The translations under genes were made by a program, and so were the position numbers. DNA of 33,801 nucleotides from Paracoccaceae bacterium (GTDB lineage Bacteria; Pseudomonadota; Alphaproteobacteria; Rhodobacterales; Rhodobacteraceae), in contig PUOA01000243.1 in assembly GCA_003551925.1 (NCBI GenBank), positions 1 through 33,801 on the forward strand, read 5' to 3'. This document shows positions 21,120 through 29,808 of the stretch, piece after piece; position 1 is the stretch's first letter, and each line of letters opens with the position of its first letter. The notes below the pieces were generated by a model that was not told the origin of the DNA, made no database searches, and worked only from the letters and a program-made list of their open reading frames with translations.

Positions 21120-22619
21120 TCACTCCAGATATTCGATGCTGACCACGAAGCGCGTCCACTCCAGCGGGCTGAAGGGCGCGTTGGCGAAGCTGCCCACCAC
21201 CAGCACCAGCAGCGCGGTGGTGATCGGCGGGCCGGCAAGCCACCAGCCGATGCGCGGGCGGCCCGGCGTCTCGGGCGTGTCGGAGCCGTCGCGGAACCAC
21301 GCGCGGTGCAGCATCGGCAGGAAATAGACCGCGTTCAGCAGGCTCGAGCCCAGCAGCAGCGCGATCACCCACGCCGCGCCGGCGTCCAACGCGCCCTGCG
21401 CCAGATACCATTTGCTCACGAACCCGGCGAGCGGCGGCAGCCCGATCATCGCCAGCGCGGCGAGCGAGAACGCCAGCATCGTGCCCGGCATCGCGCGGCC
21501 CACGCCGTCCATCGCGCTGACCTTCTTCACGCCCAGCCCCTCGGCCAGGTTGCCGGCGGCCATGAACATGGTGATCTTCATCAGCCCCTGGTGGATCAGA
21601 TGCGCGAGCGCCCCCACCGCGGCGATGGGGCTGGCCAGCGCCACGCCGAGCGTGATGTAGCTGACCTGGCTCACGGTCGAATAGGCGAGGCGCTTCTTGA
21701 TGTCGTCCTGCGTGATCGCGCGCAACGAGCCATAGAGGATCGTCACCGCCGCCAGCGCGGCCAGCGGTGCGGTCAGCCCCAGCACCTGCGCGGTCTCGAT
21801 CCCGAACACCTCGTAGACGACGCGCATGATCCCGAAGGCGCCCGCCTTGACCACCGCCACCGCGTGCAGCAGCGCCGAGACCGGCGCCGGCGCGACCATG
21901 GCGATCGGCAGCCACGCGTGGAACGGCACCAGCGCGGCCTTCACCCCCAGCGCCCCCACCAGCACCACGAACAGCAGCTGCGCGGCGAGGCGCTGGTCGT
22001 TCGCGACCGCGCCCAGCACGCCGCCGGGGACGAAATCGGTGGTGCCCGCCAGCACCCACAGCCCCAGCGTGCCCAGCAGCAGCACCAGCCCGCCGACCAG
22101 CGTGTAGATCAGATAGATGCGGCCCGCGCGCAGCGCCTCGGCCGAGCCGCGGTGGATCACCAGCGGATAGGTCGCCAGCGTCAGCAGCTCGTAGAAGATC
22201 AGGAAGGTGAACAGGTTGCCCGCCATGGCGATGCCCACGGTCGCGGCCACGCACAGGCTGAAGAAACCGAAGAACCGCGCCCGGTGCGGCCCGCGCTCCA
22301 GATAGCCCACCGAATACACGGTGGTGATCAGCCACAGGATCGCCGACAGCGCGATGAACAGGATCGCCAGCGGGTCGGCCTGCAGCTTGAACTCCAGCCC
22401 CGGCAGCATCGTGAAGCTGAGGTCGTAGATCACGCCCTGGCTGACCTTCCAGCTCAGCCACGCCACCAGCGCGACCTTCAGCGCGGCCATGCCAAGGTTG
22501 ATCCCCGTGCGCAGCCGCGCCGCGCTCTCGGGCAGGGCAAACAACACCGGTGACGCCAGCAACGACGTCAGCAGGATGAAAAGCGGCAGCAGCGGCATGT
22601 CGGCGGAGAGGAGGGTCAT
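21120..22619 (-). CDS. Second MrpD/MrpA-N-like antiporter subunit (D')
   Basis: A 499-residue integral membrane protein of the NuoL/M/N family. The TM5 glutamate is present in LIFYELLTLATYPLVIH, the TM7 lysine in GVKAALVPFHAWLP, the broken-helix proline segment in MVAPAPVSALLHAVAVVKAG, and the later lysine in DIKKRLAYSTVSQVSY. It should conduct protons in exchange for Na+ or K+ as part of the complex. Its start overlaps the upstream mrpD stop as ATGA. Because no full-length MrpA is encoded and the MrpA C-terminal domains sit in another gene, this or the next gene may stand in for the MrpA N-terminal half. Which one cannot be decided by eye. Confidence 0.88.
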   Translation of the reverse strand: MTLLSADMPLLPLFILLTSLLASPVLFALPESAARLRTGINLGMAALKVALVAWLSWKVSQGVIYDLSFTMLPGLEFKLQADPLAILFIALSAILWLITTVYSVGYLERGPHRARFFGFFSLCVAATVGIAMAGNLFTFLIFYELLTLATYPLVIHRGSAEALRAGRIYLIYTLVGGLVLLLGTLGLWVLAGTTDFVPGGVLGAVANDQRLAAQLLFVVLVGALGVKAALVPFHAWLPIAMVAPAPVSALLHAVAVVKAGAFGIMRVVYEVFGIETAQVLGLTAPLAALAAVTILYGSLRAITQDDIKKRLAYSTVSQVSYITLGVALASPIAAVGALAHLIHQGLMKITMFMAAGNLAEGLGVKKVSAMDGVGRAMPGTMLAFSLAALAMIGLPPLAGFVSKWYLAQGALDAGAAWVIALLLGSSLLNAVYFLPMLHRAWFRDGSDTPETPGRPRIGWWLAGPPITTALLVLVVGSFANAPFSPLEWTRFVVSIEYLE

Positions 22620-24067
22620 GGGGTCATCCCGAACGGATAGCCAAGCTCGATGAAGCTCAGGATCGGCGCGGCGGCCAGGCCCAGCCCGATGGCGCCCAGC
22701 GCCAGCACCAGCGGCGGCAGGTCTGCGAGCGCCCAGCCCTGATGCTCGGCCACCGGCGCGCGGACACGGTCAAAGCGCAGGAACCCGGCCATGACGCGGC
22801 TGAAATAGCCCACCGACATCAGCGTGCCGACCATCGTCACCGCCACCCAGTGCCAGTAGCCCGCCGCCATCGCGCCCTCCATCAGCGACCACTTGCCGAT
22901 GAAGCCCAGGCTCGGGGGCAGCCCGATCAGGCTGATCGCGGCCAGCGCGAAGGTGAACTGCGCCAGCGTCGGGCGCACCGGGGTGCGGTCCAGATCGCGG
23001 ATGATGTCGTGCCCGATCTCGTCCTTGATGCGGCCGGCGGACAGGAACATCGCCGCCTTGGCCGCGCCGTGGGCAAGGATCAGCAGCGCCGCCGCCTTCC
23101 AGCTTTCGGTCAGGCCGACCTGCCCGGCGCGCGCGAAGGCGATGAAGATCAGCCCGATCTGCACCACGGTCGACCACGCGACCAGCATCTTCAGCCGCTC
23201 GGCCCGCAGCGCCTGAACGCCGCCCCACAGCACCGCGCCCGCACCCAGCGCGCCGATCAGCGCGACGAGGATCTCGTCGGGCAAGGGCATGTAGGTGGTC
23301 AACCGCAGGAAGATGTAGAGCGCGGCCTTCACCACCAGCCCCGACAGCAGCGCCGAGGCCGGCGCCGTGGCATTGGCATGCGCCGAAGGCAGCCAGAAAT
23401 GCAGCGGAAACAGCGCCGTTTTCAACAGCAGCCCCACCACCATCAGCGCCAGCGCCGTGCTCATCGCCGCCGATGGTTCGGCCCCGATCAGCCCGGCGAA
23501 ATCGAGCTGCCCGATCTGGAGATAGACGAACCCCACGCCGAGCAGGAACAACAGCGCGCCCAGGATCGAGGCATACATGTATTCGAGCCCCGCGCGCAGC
23601 GCCGCGCGCGTGCCGCTGAGCACCGTCAGCCCGACCGCTGCGAGCGCGATGACCTCGATCATCACATACAGGTTGAAGATGTCGGTGCTGAGATAGACGC
23701 CGTTCATCCCCGTCAGCAGCAGCAGCCACAGCGGCCAGAAATACTGCTGCAGCCGCGCGTTGGCCGTGCCCTTGAAGCTGTCGAGCGCGCCCAGCGAGAC
23801 CAGCAGCCCCACGCCGGTGGTCAGCACCAGCATCGCCACGCTCAGCCCGTCGGCGCGCAGCGCGATGCCCAGCGGTGGCTCCCACCCGCCCAGCGGCGTG
23901 CGCACCGCGCCTGCGGCGTGGACCTCGGTCGCCAGCCACGCCACCGCGGCGCCGGTCAGCGCCATCGTGGCCAGCCCGATGGCCGCCGCCGCGCGCGGTG
24001 CCACAAAGGCCGCCATCGCGCCGAACAGCGGCGCGAACACCACCAGCGTCAGGGGATCAAGCGTCAT
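22616..24067 (-). CDS. mrpD: Na+(K+)/H+ antiporter subunit D
   Basis: A 483-residue membrane protein matching MrpD/MnhD. The essential glutamate is in FNLYVMIEVIALAAVGL, the TM7 lysine in LLLKTALFPLHFWLPSAHA, then GLVVKAALYIFLRL and LKMLVAWSTVVQIGLI. A typical closing segment reads LIGLPPSLGFIGKWSL. About 14 hydrophobic segments are expected. The start overlaps the end of the MrpC gene by 11 bases, and the stop overlaps the next start by four, which is the normal coupling of Mrp subunits. It would form the main antiporter channel in the inner membrane, supporting sodium extrusion and pH balance, as expected for a marine or halotolerant bacterium. Confidence 0.92.
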   Translation of the reverse strand: MTLDPLTLVVFAPLFGAMAAFVAPRAAAAIGLATMALTGAAVAWLATEVHAAGAVRTPLGGWEPPLGIALRADGLSVAMLVLTTGVGLLVSLGALDSFKGTANARLQQYFWPLWLLLLTGMNGVYLSTDIFNLYVMIEVIALAAVGLTVLSGTRAALRAGLEYMYASILGALLFLLGVGFVYLQIGQLDFAGLIGAEPSAAMSTALALMVVGLLLKTALFPLHFWLPSAHANATAPASALLSGLVVKAALYIFLRLTTYMPLPDEILVALIGALGAGAVLWGGVQALRAERLKMLVAWSTVVQIGLIFIAFARAGQVGLTESWKAAALLILAHGAAKAAMFLSAGRIKDEIGHDIIRDLDRTPVRPTLAQFTFALAAISLIGLPPSLGFIGKWSLMEGAMAAGYWHWVAVTMVGTLMSVGYFSRVMAGFLRFDRVRAPVAEHQGWALADLPPLVLALGAIGLGLAAAPILSFIELGYPFGMTP

Positions 24068-24347
24068 CTTCGGCCTCGAGGCTGTGCAGGCGGCGGATCA
24101 GGGCGAGCGCGACGGCGGTGGCGCTGACCATGACCACGATGCCGGTGATCACCAGCGCGTGCGGCACCGGATCGGGAGCGTCGGGCGGGCTGCGCCACGC
24201 GGCCACGATCAGCACGAAGCCCGCCCCGACCGAGCACAGCTTCAGCGCCAGCACCCGGCGCAACCGGTTCTGCGCCACGATCGCGCCCACCAGCCCGATG
24301 GCGAAAACGGCAATCCCGGTCACGCCGTAGATGAGGTCAGGCGTCAT
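24057..24347 (-). CDS. mrpC: Na+/H+ antiporter subunit C (NuoK-like)
   Basis: A 96-residue protein with three transmembrane helices, the size and pattern of MrpC/MnhC and NuoK. Landmarks are GVTGIAVFAIGLVGAIVAQN, RRVLALKLCSVGAGFVLIVAA, and the strongly conserved PHALVITGIVVMVSATAVALAL segment (the family pattern is P-ALVLTAIVI). It overlaps the upstream MrpB fusion gene by 11 bases and the downstream mrpD by 11 bases. It is an accessory subunit in the proton path of the complex. I am confident of the family because motif, size and position all agree. Confidence 0.92.
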   Translation of the reverse strand: MTPDLIYGVTGIAVFAIGLVGAIVAQNRLRRVLALKLCSVGAGFVLIVAAWRSPPDAPDPVPHALVITGIVVMVSATAVALALIRRLHSLEAEDDA

Positions 24348-25308
24348 CGCGGCCTCCGGTCCCGGCTGCGCGTTCGGGCAGGGCCACGGGTTCGCGCCCG
24401 TGGAACAGCGCGGCCAGCGTCACCGCGATGGAGATCGTCACCAGCCCCTCGATCAGCAGGATCAGCGTCTTGGCGTGTTCGAGCGGGTATTCGAACGGCA
24501 TCCGCCCGCCGCCCGTGACCAGCAGCGCCACCGCCGCGAAGGCGCCCGTGCCCAGCACGAAGGCCACCCGCGCCGCGCCGCGATGCGACGGGCGCGGCAC
24601 ATAGAGCCGCGAGAGCAGCAGCAACAGCCCCACCGCCGCCAGCACCGCGCCGCCCTGGAACGCGCCGCCGGGCGCCGACGAGCCCACCCAAAGCAGATAG
24701 GTGCCCACCACCACGATGGCGGGCAGCGTCAGCCGCGCGAAGCCCTGCCAGACCTCGCCCAGCGCCGGGGCGGGGGCGTCCGACAGTCCGCGCTCGATCT
24801 GCCACACGGCGATCACCGCGGCGAGCAGGACGACGACCTCCATCAGCGTGTCATAGGCGCGGAAGTTCAGCAGCACCGCCGTCACCGGGTGGTCGACCCC
24901 GCTGATCGACATCGCATCCGCGACCAGCAGGTCGAACCCCGGCCCGCCGCGCGGGGCGCCCGCAAACGCCGCCGCGAGCCCCAGCGTCAGCAGCCCGCAG
25001 AACGCCGCGTTGGCGATCTGCACGCCCATCGGCACGGGCAGCGGCTCCGGCGCCGCCTTGCGCTCCACGGTCTGGACATGGTGCAGCGTGCGCAACAGCA
25101 GCGCGCCGGTCACGCCGGTGCCGATCGCGGCCTCGGCCAGCGCCACATCGGGTGCGGACAACCGCACCCAGGCCAGCGCCGACAGCAGTCCGAAGACCAC
25201 GAACAGCACGATCGCCGCAAACATGTCGCGCGTCGTCATCGACGCCACCGCAAGCGCCACCACCGCCACCGCCAGCAGCAGATCGAAGATCACCATGGTG
25301 TCGATCAT
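24337..25308 (-). CDS. MbhD-MbhE-MrpB fusion subunit (MrpA C-terminal domains joined to MrpB)
   Basis: A 323-residue membrane protein with three recognisable modules. Residues about 1-80 match the DUF4040/MbhD domain (TRDMFAAIVLFVVFGLLSAL, SAPDVALAEAAIGTG). Residues about 130-175 match MbhE (DHPVTAVLLNFRAYDTLMEV). Residues about 190-310 match MrpB/MnhB (GSSAPGGAFQGGAVLAAV, EHAKTLILLIEGLVTISI). In standard bacterial Mrp, the first two are the C-terminus of MrpA and the third is a separate gene. ATG 25308 overlaps the MrpG stop as ATGA; the tracked 25392 start is not needed. The fusion keeps these cation-path domains together, while the NuoL-like half of MrpA is encoded elsewhere in the operon. 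Confidence 0.9.
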   Translation of the reverse strand: MIDTMVIFDLLLAVAVVALAVASMTTRDMFAAIVLFVVFGLLSALAWVRLSAPDVALAEAAIGTGVTGALLLRTLHHVQTVERKAAPEPLPVPMGVQIANAAFCGLLTLGLAAAFAGAPRGGPGFDLLVADAMSISGVDHPVTAVLLNFRAYDTLMEVVVLLAAVIAVWQIERGLSDAPAPALGEVWQGFARLTLPAIVVVGTYLLWVGSSAPGGAFQGGAVLAAVGLLLLLSRLYVPRPSHRGAARVAFVLGTGAFAAVALLVTGGGRMPFEYPLEHAKTLILLIEGLVTISIAVTLAALFHGREPVALPERAAGTGGRDDA

Positions 25309-25601
25309 GACCGCTCCCTGCGCGCGCGCTCGAGCGCATGGCGCGCGATCAGATGGCTGCAGGTGGCGCTGGCGACCACGACAAAGAACCACACCAGCGC
25401 GATGCGGACCACCGCACCGGGCGAGGCCGCCAGCAGCCCCACCCCCAGCGCAACCAGCCCCAGCCCCAGCCCGTCGGCCTTGGTCAGCGCGTGCAGGCGG
25501 CAGAAGATGTCGGGAAACCGCAGCACGCCCACGGTGCCGGCGATGAAGAACACCGCGCCCAGCGCGATCAGCGCGCCCGCGATCAGCTCGAGCGGGGTCA
25601 T
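25305..25601 (-). CDS. mrpG: Na+/H+ antiporter subunit G
   Basis: A 98-residue protein with three hydrophobic helices. The MrpG/MnhG landmarks are GALIALGAVFFIAGTVGVLR, RFPDIFCRLHALTKADGLG (the family's R-PD-Y-R-HA-TKA-TLG stretch) and a closing helix VVRIALVWFFVVVASATCSHLIARHAL. The ORF track gives a longer ORF (25305..25865), but ATG 25601 overlaps the mrpF stop as ATGA and fits the family length. The gene sits between mrpF and the MbhD/E/MrpB fusion and is coupled to both. It is an accessory subunit of the antiporter. Confidence 0.92.
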   Translation of the reverse strand: MTPLELIAGALIALGAVFFIAGTVGVLRFPDIFCRLHALTKADGLGLGLVALGVGLLAASPGAVVRIALVWFFVVVASATCSHLIARHALERARRERS

Positions 25602-25861
25602 TGCGGCCTCCCGCGCGCGCTCAGCGCCACGAAGGCCACCAGCGTCACCGCCGCGAGCAATGCGAACACCATCGCCACGTCCAGCAGCGCCGGCATCGCC
25701 ATCACCTGCGACAGGATCAGCAGCATGGCAACGGCGGCGGTGCCGAACAGCTGCGCCGCCATCAGCCGGTCCGCGGCGCCGGGCCCGCGAAAGACGCGCA
25801 CCAGCCCGCCCAGCACGCTGGCCAGCAGCACCACGAGGATCCCCCCCAGAAAAGACGTCAT
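25598..25861 (-). CDS. mrpF: Na+/H+ antiporter subunit F
   Basis: An 87-residue protein with three transmembrane helices matching MrpF/MnhF: LVRVFRGPGAADRLMAAQLF (the R-GP-DR signature), TAAVAMLLILSQV and ALLDVAMVFALLAAVTLVAF. CGGAGG upstream of ATG 25861 supports the start. It lies 12 bases after mrpE and overlaps mrpG by four. MrpF family members are often related to bile-acid or cation efflux subunits; here the operon context fixes its role as an antiporter accessory subunit. Confidence 0.92.
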   Translation of the reverse strand: MTSFLGGILVVLLASVLGGLVRVFRGPGAADRLMAAQLFGTAAVAMLLILSQVMAMPALLDVAMVFALLAAVTLVAFVALSARGRPQ

Positions 25862-25873
25862 GCAAAACCTCCG

Positions 25874-26452
25874 TCAGGATTGCGGCAGCGCAAAGAGCGC
25901 CGCGATCCGCGCTTCCAGCGCGGCCAGATCGGCGTCGAGATCCGCGCGCGTGTCAAGCATGTGCACGATCACCTCGTCGCCCGCGATTTCGGCCGACAGC
26001 GTGCCGGGCAGAAGCGTTATGGTGTTGACGAACATCACCCGCGGCGCGCCGTGGGGCAGCCGCAGCGGGTGGTGCCGGAAGCCCGGGCGCAGCGGCAAGG
26101 CGGGCAGCACCGCACGCCAAGCCACATCGACCGCCCCGCGCACCGACTGCACCGCGAACCACAGCGCAAAGGCCAGCGCCCCGCCCGGGCTGAGCCGCCA
26201 GCCGGGGCTTGCCGGCAAGAGCGCGAGCAGCACGCTGCCCGCGATCACCGCCGGGCCGCCGAACACCCATGCGTCCGGCTGGAACTCGGTCAGCACCGCC
26301 CAGACCAGCGCCAGCACCAGCACCGCCACCAGAAAGCGGCGCCAGCGCGGCGGGGCAGGGGGTGCGGGCTCGGGGATCACGGTCAGCGCGGCGGGCAGCG
26401 ACGGCGTGTCGGCGCCGAGCCCCCTGTCGGTGGCTGGGTCGGTTGTCTTCAT
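25874..26452 (-). CDS. mrpE: Na+/H+ antiporter subunit E
   Basis: A 192-residue protein, first gene of the Mrp operon. A polar, Pro/Ala-rich N-terminus (about 35 residues) precedes hydrophobic helices (FLVAVLVLALVWAVLTEF, PAVIAGSVLLALLP) and the MrpE core FALWFAVQSVRGAVDVAWRAVLP. The cytoplasmic domain follows, with VMFVNTITLLPGTLSAEIAGDEVIVHML, very typical of MrpE/MnhE (the N-I-LTPGT pattern, here TLLPGT). ATG 26452 is chosen over 26572 because it follows GAGATGGGG and the extra 40 residues look non-coding. The N-terminal polar extension is longer than I recall for typical MrpE. The operon promoter should lie in the 26453-26673 divergent region. Confidence 0.9.
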   Translation of the reverse strand: MKTTDPATDRGLGADTPSLPAALTVIPEPAPPAPPRWRRFLVAVLVLALVWAVLTEFQPDAWVFGGPAVIAGSVLLALLPASPGWRLSPGGALAFALWFAVQSVRGAVDVAWRAVLPALPLRPGFRHHPLRLPHGAPRVMFVNTITLLPGTLSAEIAGDEVIVHMLDTRADLDADLAALEARIAALFALPQS

Positions 26453-26673
26453 GTCCCCATCTCCGGTCGTGCGCGGCCGGTCCTGCGCAAGACGCCCCTG
26501 CGCGGCCGCTCGGGCCGGGGGCGCCGTGTCTGTTCCTGTCGCAGCATATAACGCTGTGGACCGCGCTTTCATCCCCAGGGGTGGCCATACGCTTTTCCCA
26601 CATCACGCTGCAGTGAGTGTGGATGAAACCCGCCACCCGCGCGTTGGTTCGGTATCAGCAATCGGAGGACGCC
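26453..26673. promoter_or_regulatory. Divergent regulatory region between the Mrp operon and the DUF1127-like gene
   Basis: 221 bases between two divergent starts must hold both promoters. A relatively AT-rich patch (CATATAAC near 26545) could be a -10 region for either strand, but I could not pair it with a convincing -35. No strong dyad was found. Confidence 0.4.
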
Positions 26674-27027
26674 ATGTCGATGACAGCATTCAGCGGAAAC
26701 CACATGCAGACCACCCGCGAGCGCTCCGGGCGCCGGGATGGGTTGATCGGCATCTGGGGCCGCATCATCCATCGCGATCCCGAAGCCTATGAGGCGTGGC
26801 TTGAGGAGCGCGACATGTCGCGGATCGTGACCACGCTGCTGCGCCTGAACGAGCGCCAGCTCAACCGCCTGGGCCTGTCGCGCGCGACGCTGGCGCTTGA
26901 CGTCGAGGAACTGGCGATCCGCGCCGAGCAGGAGCTCGACCTCGCCTCCGACATCCTGCGGCTTGTCGATGGCGACGACGGCGACAACCTGCAGTCGGAA
27001 CCGCGCCGCAGCATCGCCGCCGAGTGA
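26674..27027 (+). CDS. DUF1127-like small protein
   Basis: A 117-residue soluble protein. The central part (RIVTTLLRLNERQLNRLGLSR, then DVEELAIRAE) resembles the short DUF1127 motif, in which an L-x-L-x-x-R-x-L-x-D/R-x-G-x-x-R helix pair follows a basic patch. An acidic C-terminus follows. ATG 26674 is preferred over 26617 because GGAGGA lies four bases upstream. DUF1127 proteins in alphaproteobacteria are often small regulators linked to RNA, phosphate or stress responses. A specific role here is not known. A strong hairpin follows the stop, so it is probably monocistronic. Confidence 0.65.
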   Translation: MSMTAFSGNHMQTTRERSGRRDGLIGIWGRIIHRDPEAYEAWLEERDMSRIVTTLLRLNERQLNRLGLSRATLALDVEELAIRAEQELDLASDILRLVDGDDGDNLQSEPRRSIAAE

Positions 27028-27047
27028 GCGGACAGCATGCGCGGAAA

Positions 27048-27071
27048 GGCCGGGTCCGTTGTGACCCGGCC
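27048..27071 (+). terminator. GC-rich hairpin after the DUF1127-like gene
   Basis: GGCCGGGTC (27048-27056) pairs perfectly with GACCCGGCC (27063-27071) across a six-base loop, 20 bases after the stop codon. The stem is strong but no T-run follows, so it would be an atypical intrinsic terminator or an mRNA 3'-end stabiliser. Confidence 0.55.
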
Positions 27072-27316
27072 GCTGCATGACGGCAGGCGATGCACATCGC
27101 CGCGCTTGCCCGAGCGTCATGGAGTGACGGCGCGCGCGGATCTCGGGGTCCGGACCAGGACCGCGTCGGCGCGCGGCGCCTTTGCGGGACCGGACCGACG
27201 CCGCACGATAACCCGGCGGTGGCCGCCTGCATCTTGAAAAGCGCTGCACCCGTGTTGCGCTTGCTCACCGTCTCGCGGCACAGTCGGCCGATGCTGCCGC
27301 CAGGACGGGTGACCCG

Positions 27317-29749
27317 ATGCCGCACGGTCCGGAGACGATCGACACGCCCCACGCCGCGGGCCTGATCGGCGATGCGCGCCGGCACCGCCTTGGCGCGCTG
27401 GCCGAGGACATCGCAGCGGATACGGCGCGGATCACCCTGATCGATGCGTTGCCCGGCACCGGCAAGACCACGCTGCTGGAACTGATCGCCGCACGCACCG
27501 GTGCCGCGATCGAGCGCCACGCGCCAGCTGTGCCCGCCCGCGCCTCGGGCTCGGGCGACGGCGCGGCGTGGCTGATCGACCTGCCCGCCGATGCCCGCAT
27601 TGACCTCGCAACGCTTCGCGGGCGCGTGATCGTGGTTGCGGCGGCGCACCAGATCCAGGGCTACGCGCGGCTCAGGGTCTATGGCCATCTGCGCGAGATC
27701 GCCAATGCCGATCTGTTCCATGCCGTCGACACCGCCGCGCCCGGTTTCGGCGACAGCTGCGGCTGGCCGGCGCTTGTCGCGCATTTCCGCGCGCGCCCGG
27801 ATGACCGTGCCTCGGTCGTCGCGTTCCTGCGCGACACGGTCTTGCCGGGCCTTTCGGATGAGGCACGCACCGCGATGCAGGCGCTGGCGCGCTCGGGGCG
27901 CGGGCTGCGCGATGCCGCCCTGCCCGCGAGCCTGCGCGCGGCGCTTGCCTGGCTGCGTCCGCTGGTCGCGCCGGGGCACGATGGTTTCTGGACGCTGCGG
28001 GGCGCGGGGTTTGCGGCGATGCTGCGCGAGGCGGCACGCGACACACCCGACACCCCGGCGCTGCACCGCGTGATCGGGGATGCAGGCGACACCCCCTCGG
28101 CGGTGCATGCCGCGCTGGCGGCCGGGCATCGGCGCCGGGCGCTGGCGGTGCTGGAACGCGCCGGGGGCATGATGCTGGGCCATCTGCAGGGCCCGGCCGA
28201 GGCGCGCGCGGTGCTCGACGCCTTTGGCGACGATCCCGCCCCCGGTGTTGCCGCGCTGCGGATCATGACGGCGATGAAGGCGGGGCAGTCGGGCCATGCC
28301 GGACGGCTGCTCGATGCGGCCTGCAGCGGGTATGCGCGCGGCAGGCCCGACGGCAGCGGCACGCGCACTGGCACGGGTTCCGGCACGGGTTCCGGCACTG
28401 GCTCCGGCACTGGCTCCGCCGCGCCCGCGCTTCCGCCCGAGCTGCGCCTGATCCGGCTGCTGATGGGGATCTACAGCGACCGCCCGCTCGATACCGCCTT
28501 TCATTCCGAATATTTCGCCCTGCTGGCCGAGGTCGCACCCGACACCCACCTGCTGCGCGGCGCGATCTACAACGTCGCGCTGGATGCGCAGATCCGCGCC
28601 GGCCGGCAGGGCGAGGCGCAGGCCACCGCGCGCCGCGCGCTTGAACACTACCGCGCCGCCGGGGCGCCCTATCTGGCCTTCTACATCCATGTGCATATCG
28701 CGCTGATGCACCTGCTGGCCGGCGCGCCCCGCGCCGCCGAGCCCGAACTGCAGGGCGCCGAACGCGAACTGGGCGCGACCCCCTTCGAGACCCCGCAGGA
28801 TGACCGCTTCCTGCGCCTGCTGCATGCGCAGGTGGCCTATGAACAGGGCCAGCCCGACGCGATGGCGGCCTTCGCCGAAAACGCGTTTGACGATTTCGCC
28901 TTTGGCGAGCTGTGGCCGTCGATCGCGTCGATGGCGCTGGCCTTCGGTGCCGAGGCGCTGCTGCTGCTGCGCGGCACCGATGCCGCGTTGCGCTATCTCG
29001 AAGGCTGGCGGGTGCAGATGTGGCGCACGCGGCGGTTCCGGCTGCTGATCGAACAGCGCGAGGTGCTGATCCTGCAATCGGCGCGGCGCTGGCGCGAGGC
29101 GCGGCTGAAGCTGGACGCCATGGCCACGCGCATCGGCCGGATCTGGATTGCCAGCGCCGGCGAAAACCTGGCCGATCTGCGCGACCCCGAGGACATGGCG
29201 CAGGCGCTGCTGTGGTTGCGCCAGTCGGCGCTGGAACGGCCCCGCGACCGCGCGCTCGCCGACCGGCTGTCGCATGCCGCGCGCAATCCCCACCTGTCGT
29301 GGCGGCAGGCGCGCTGCATCGCGCTGTGGCAGGCCTGGGCGGCGCGGCGGCGCGGCAAGGTGGCCGAGGCTCGCCGGCTGCTGGCCGATACGCTGGGCGC
29401 CTGCGCGGCGCGCCATTGCGCGGCCCCGGCGATCGAGGAGCGGGTCTTCGTGGCCCCGCTGCTGGCCGATCCGCGGATGCGCGGCGGGCCGATGGCGGGG
29501 GCGCCCGTGCCCGCGGCGCTGCGGCGCGGCGGGCCGGGCACGGCGCGCGACGGCCCGCTGTCGCGGCAGGAAACCCGCGCGCTGGACCTGCTGGCCGAAG
29601 GCTGCAGCAACAAGGACATCGCCCGCGAGATGGCGATCAGCCTGCCCACGGTGAAATTCCACCTGCGCAACATCTACGCCAAGCTTGGCGCGCGCGACCG
29701 CCGCGCGGCGGTCGCCGAGGCGCGCGCGCGGGGGCTGCTGGGCAACTGA
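27317..29749 (+). CDS. Large ATP-binding LuxR-family (MalT-like) transcriptional regulator
   Basis: An 810-residue regulator. The N-terminal P-loop is PGTGKTT (46-52). The following segments (LRVYGHLREIANADLF, GWPALVAHF) resemble the STAND/NACHT-type ATPase of MalT-family LAL proteins, although the Walker B aspartates are not obvious (VIVVAAAHQIQGY). A middle region rich in helical TPR-like repeats follows. The C-terminus is a classic LuxR HTH (SRQETRALDLLAEGCSNKDIAREMAIS, then VKFHLRNIYAKLGARDR). A Gly/Thr/Ser repeat linker occupies about residues 352-367. Such proteins bind an inducer and ATP, oligomerise and activate transcription. It stands directly upstream of an oligopeptide-type ABC operon on the same strand and probably controls it. 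The inducer is unknown. Confidence 0.87.
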   Translation: MPHGPETIDTPHAAGLIGDARRHRLGALAEDIAADTARITLIDALPGTGKTTLLELIAARTGAAIERHAPAVPARASGSGDGAAWLIDLPADARIDLATLRGRVIVVAAAHQIQGYARLRVYGHLREIANADLFHAVDTAAPGFGDSCGWPALVAHFRARPDDRASVVAFLRDTVLPGLSDEARTAMQALARSGRGLRDAALPASLRAALAWLRPLVAPGHDGFWTLRGAGFAAMLREAARDTPDTPALHRVIGDAGDTPSAVHAALAAGHRRRALAVLERAGGMMLGHLQGPAEARAVLDAFGDDPAPGVAALRIMTAMKAGQSGHAGRLLDAACSGYARGRPDGSGTRTGTGSGTGSGTGSGTGSAAPALPPELRLIRLLMGIYSDRPLDTAFHSEYFALLAEVAPDTHLLRGAIYNVALDAQIRAGRQGEAQATARRALEHYRAAGAPYLAFYIHVHIALMHLLAGAPRAAEPELQGAERELGATPFETPQDDRFLRLLHAQVAYEQGQPDAMAAFAENAFDDFAFGELWPSIASMALAFGAEALLLLRGTDAALRYLEGWRVQMWRTRRFRLLIEQREVLILQSARRWREARLKLDAMATRIGRIWIASAGENLADLRDPEDMAQALLWLRQSALERPRDRALADRLSHAARNPHLSWRQARCIALWQAWAARRRGKVAEARRLLADTLGACAARHCAAPAIEERVFVAPLLADPRMRGGPMAGAPVPAALRRGGPGTARDGPLSRQETRALDLLAEGCSNKDIAREMAISLPTVKFHLRNIYAKLGARDRRAAVAEARARGLLGN
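28370..28417 (+). repeat. In-frame 12-bp repeat encoding a Gly-Thr-Gly-Ser linker
   Basis: Four 12-bp units (two GGCACGGGTTCC, then two GGCACTGGCTCC) lie inside the regulator gene and encode GTGS repeated four times. Unit length is a multiple of three, so copy-number change would keep the frame and vary linker length. Confidence 0.85.
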
Positions 29750-29808
29750 GCGCGGCGCGCGCGATCGCCCGCGCGGCACCCCGCCGCCGCAGCACGCGCC
29801 GAAAAGTG

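Noticed and set aside
26861-29779. 972-residue minus-strand ORF
   Set aside because: It is antisense to the LuxR-type regulator and has no domain-like sequence; it is long only because stop codons are rare in this frame.
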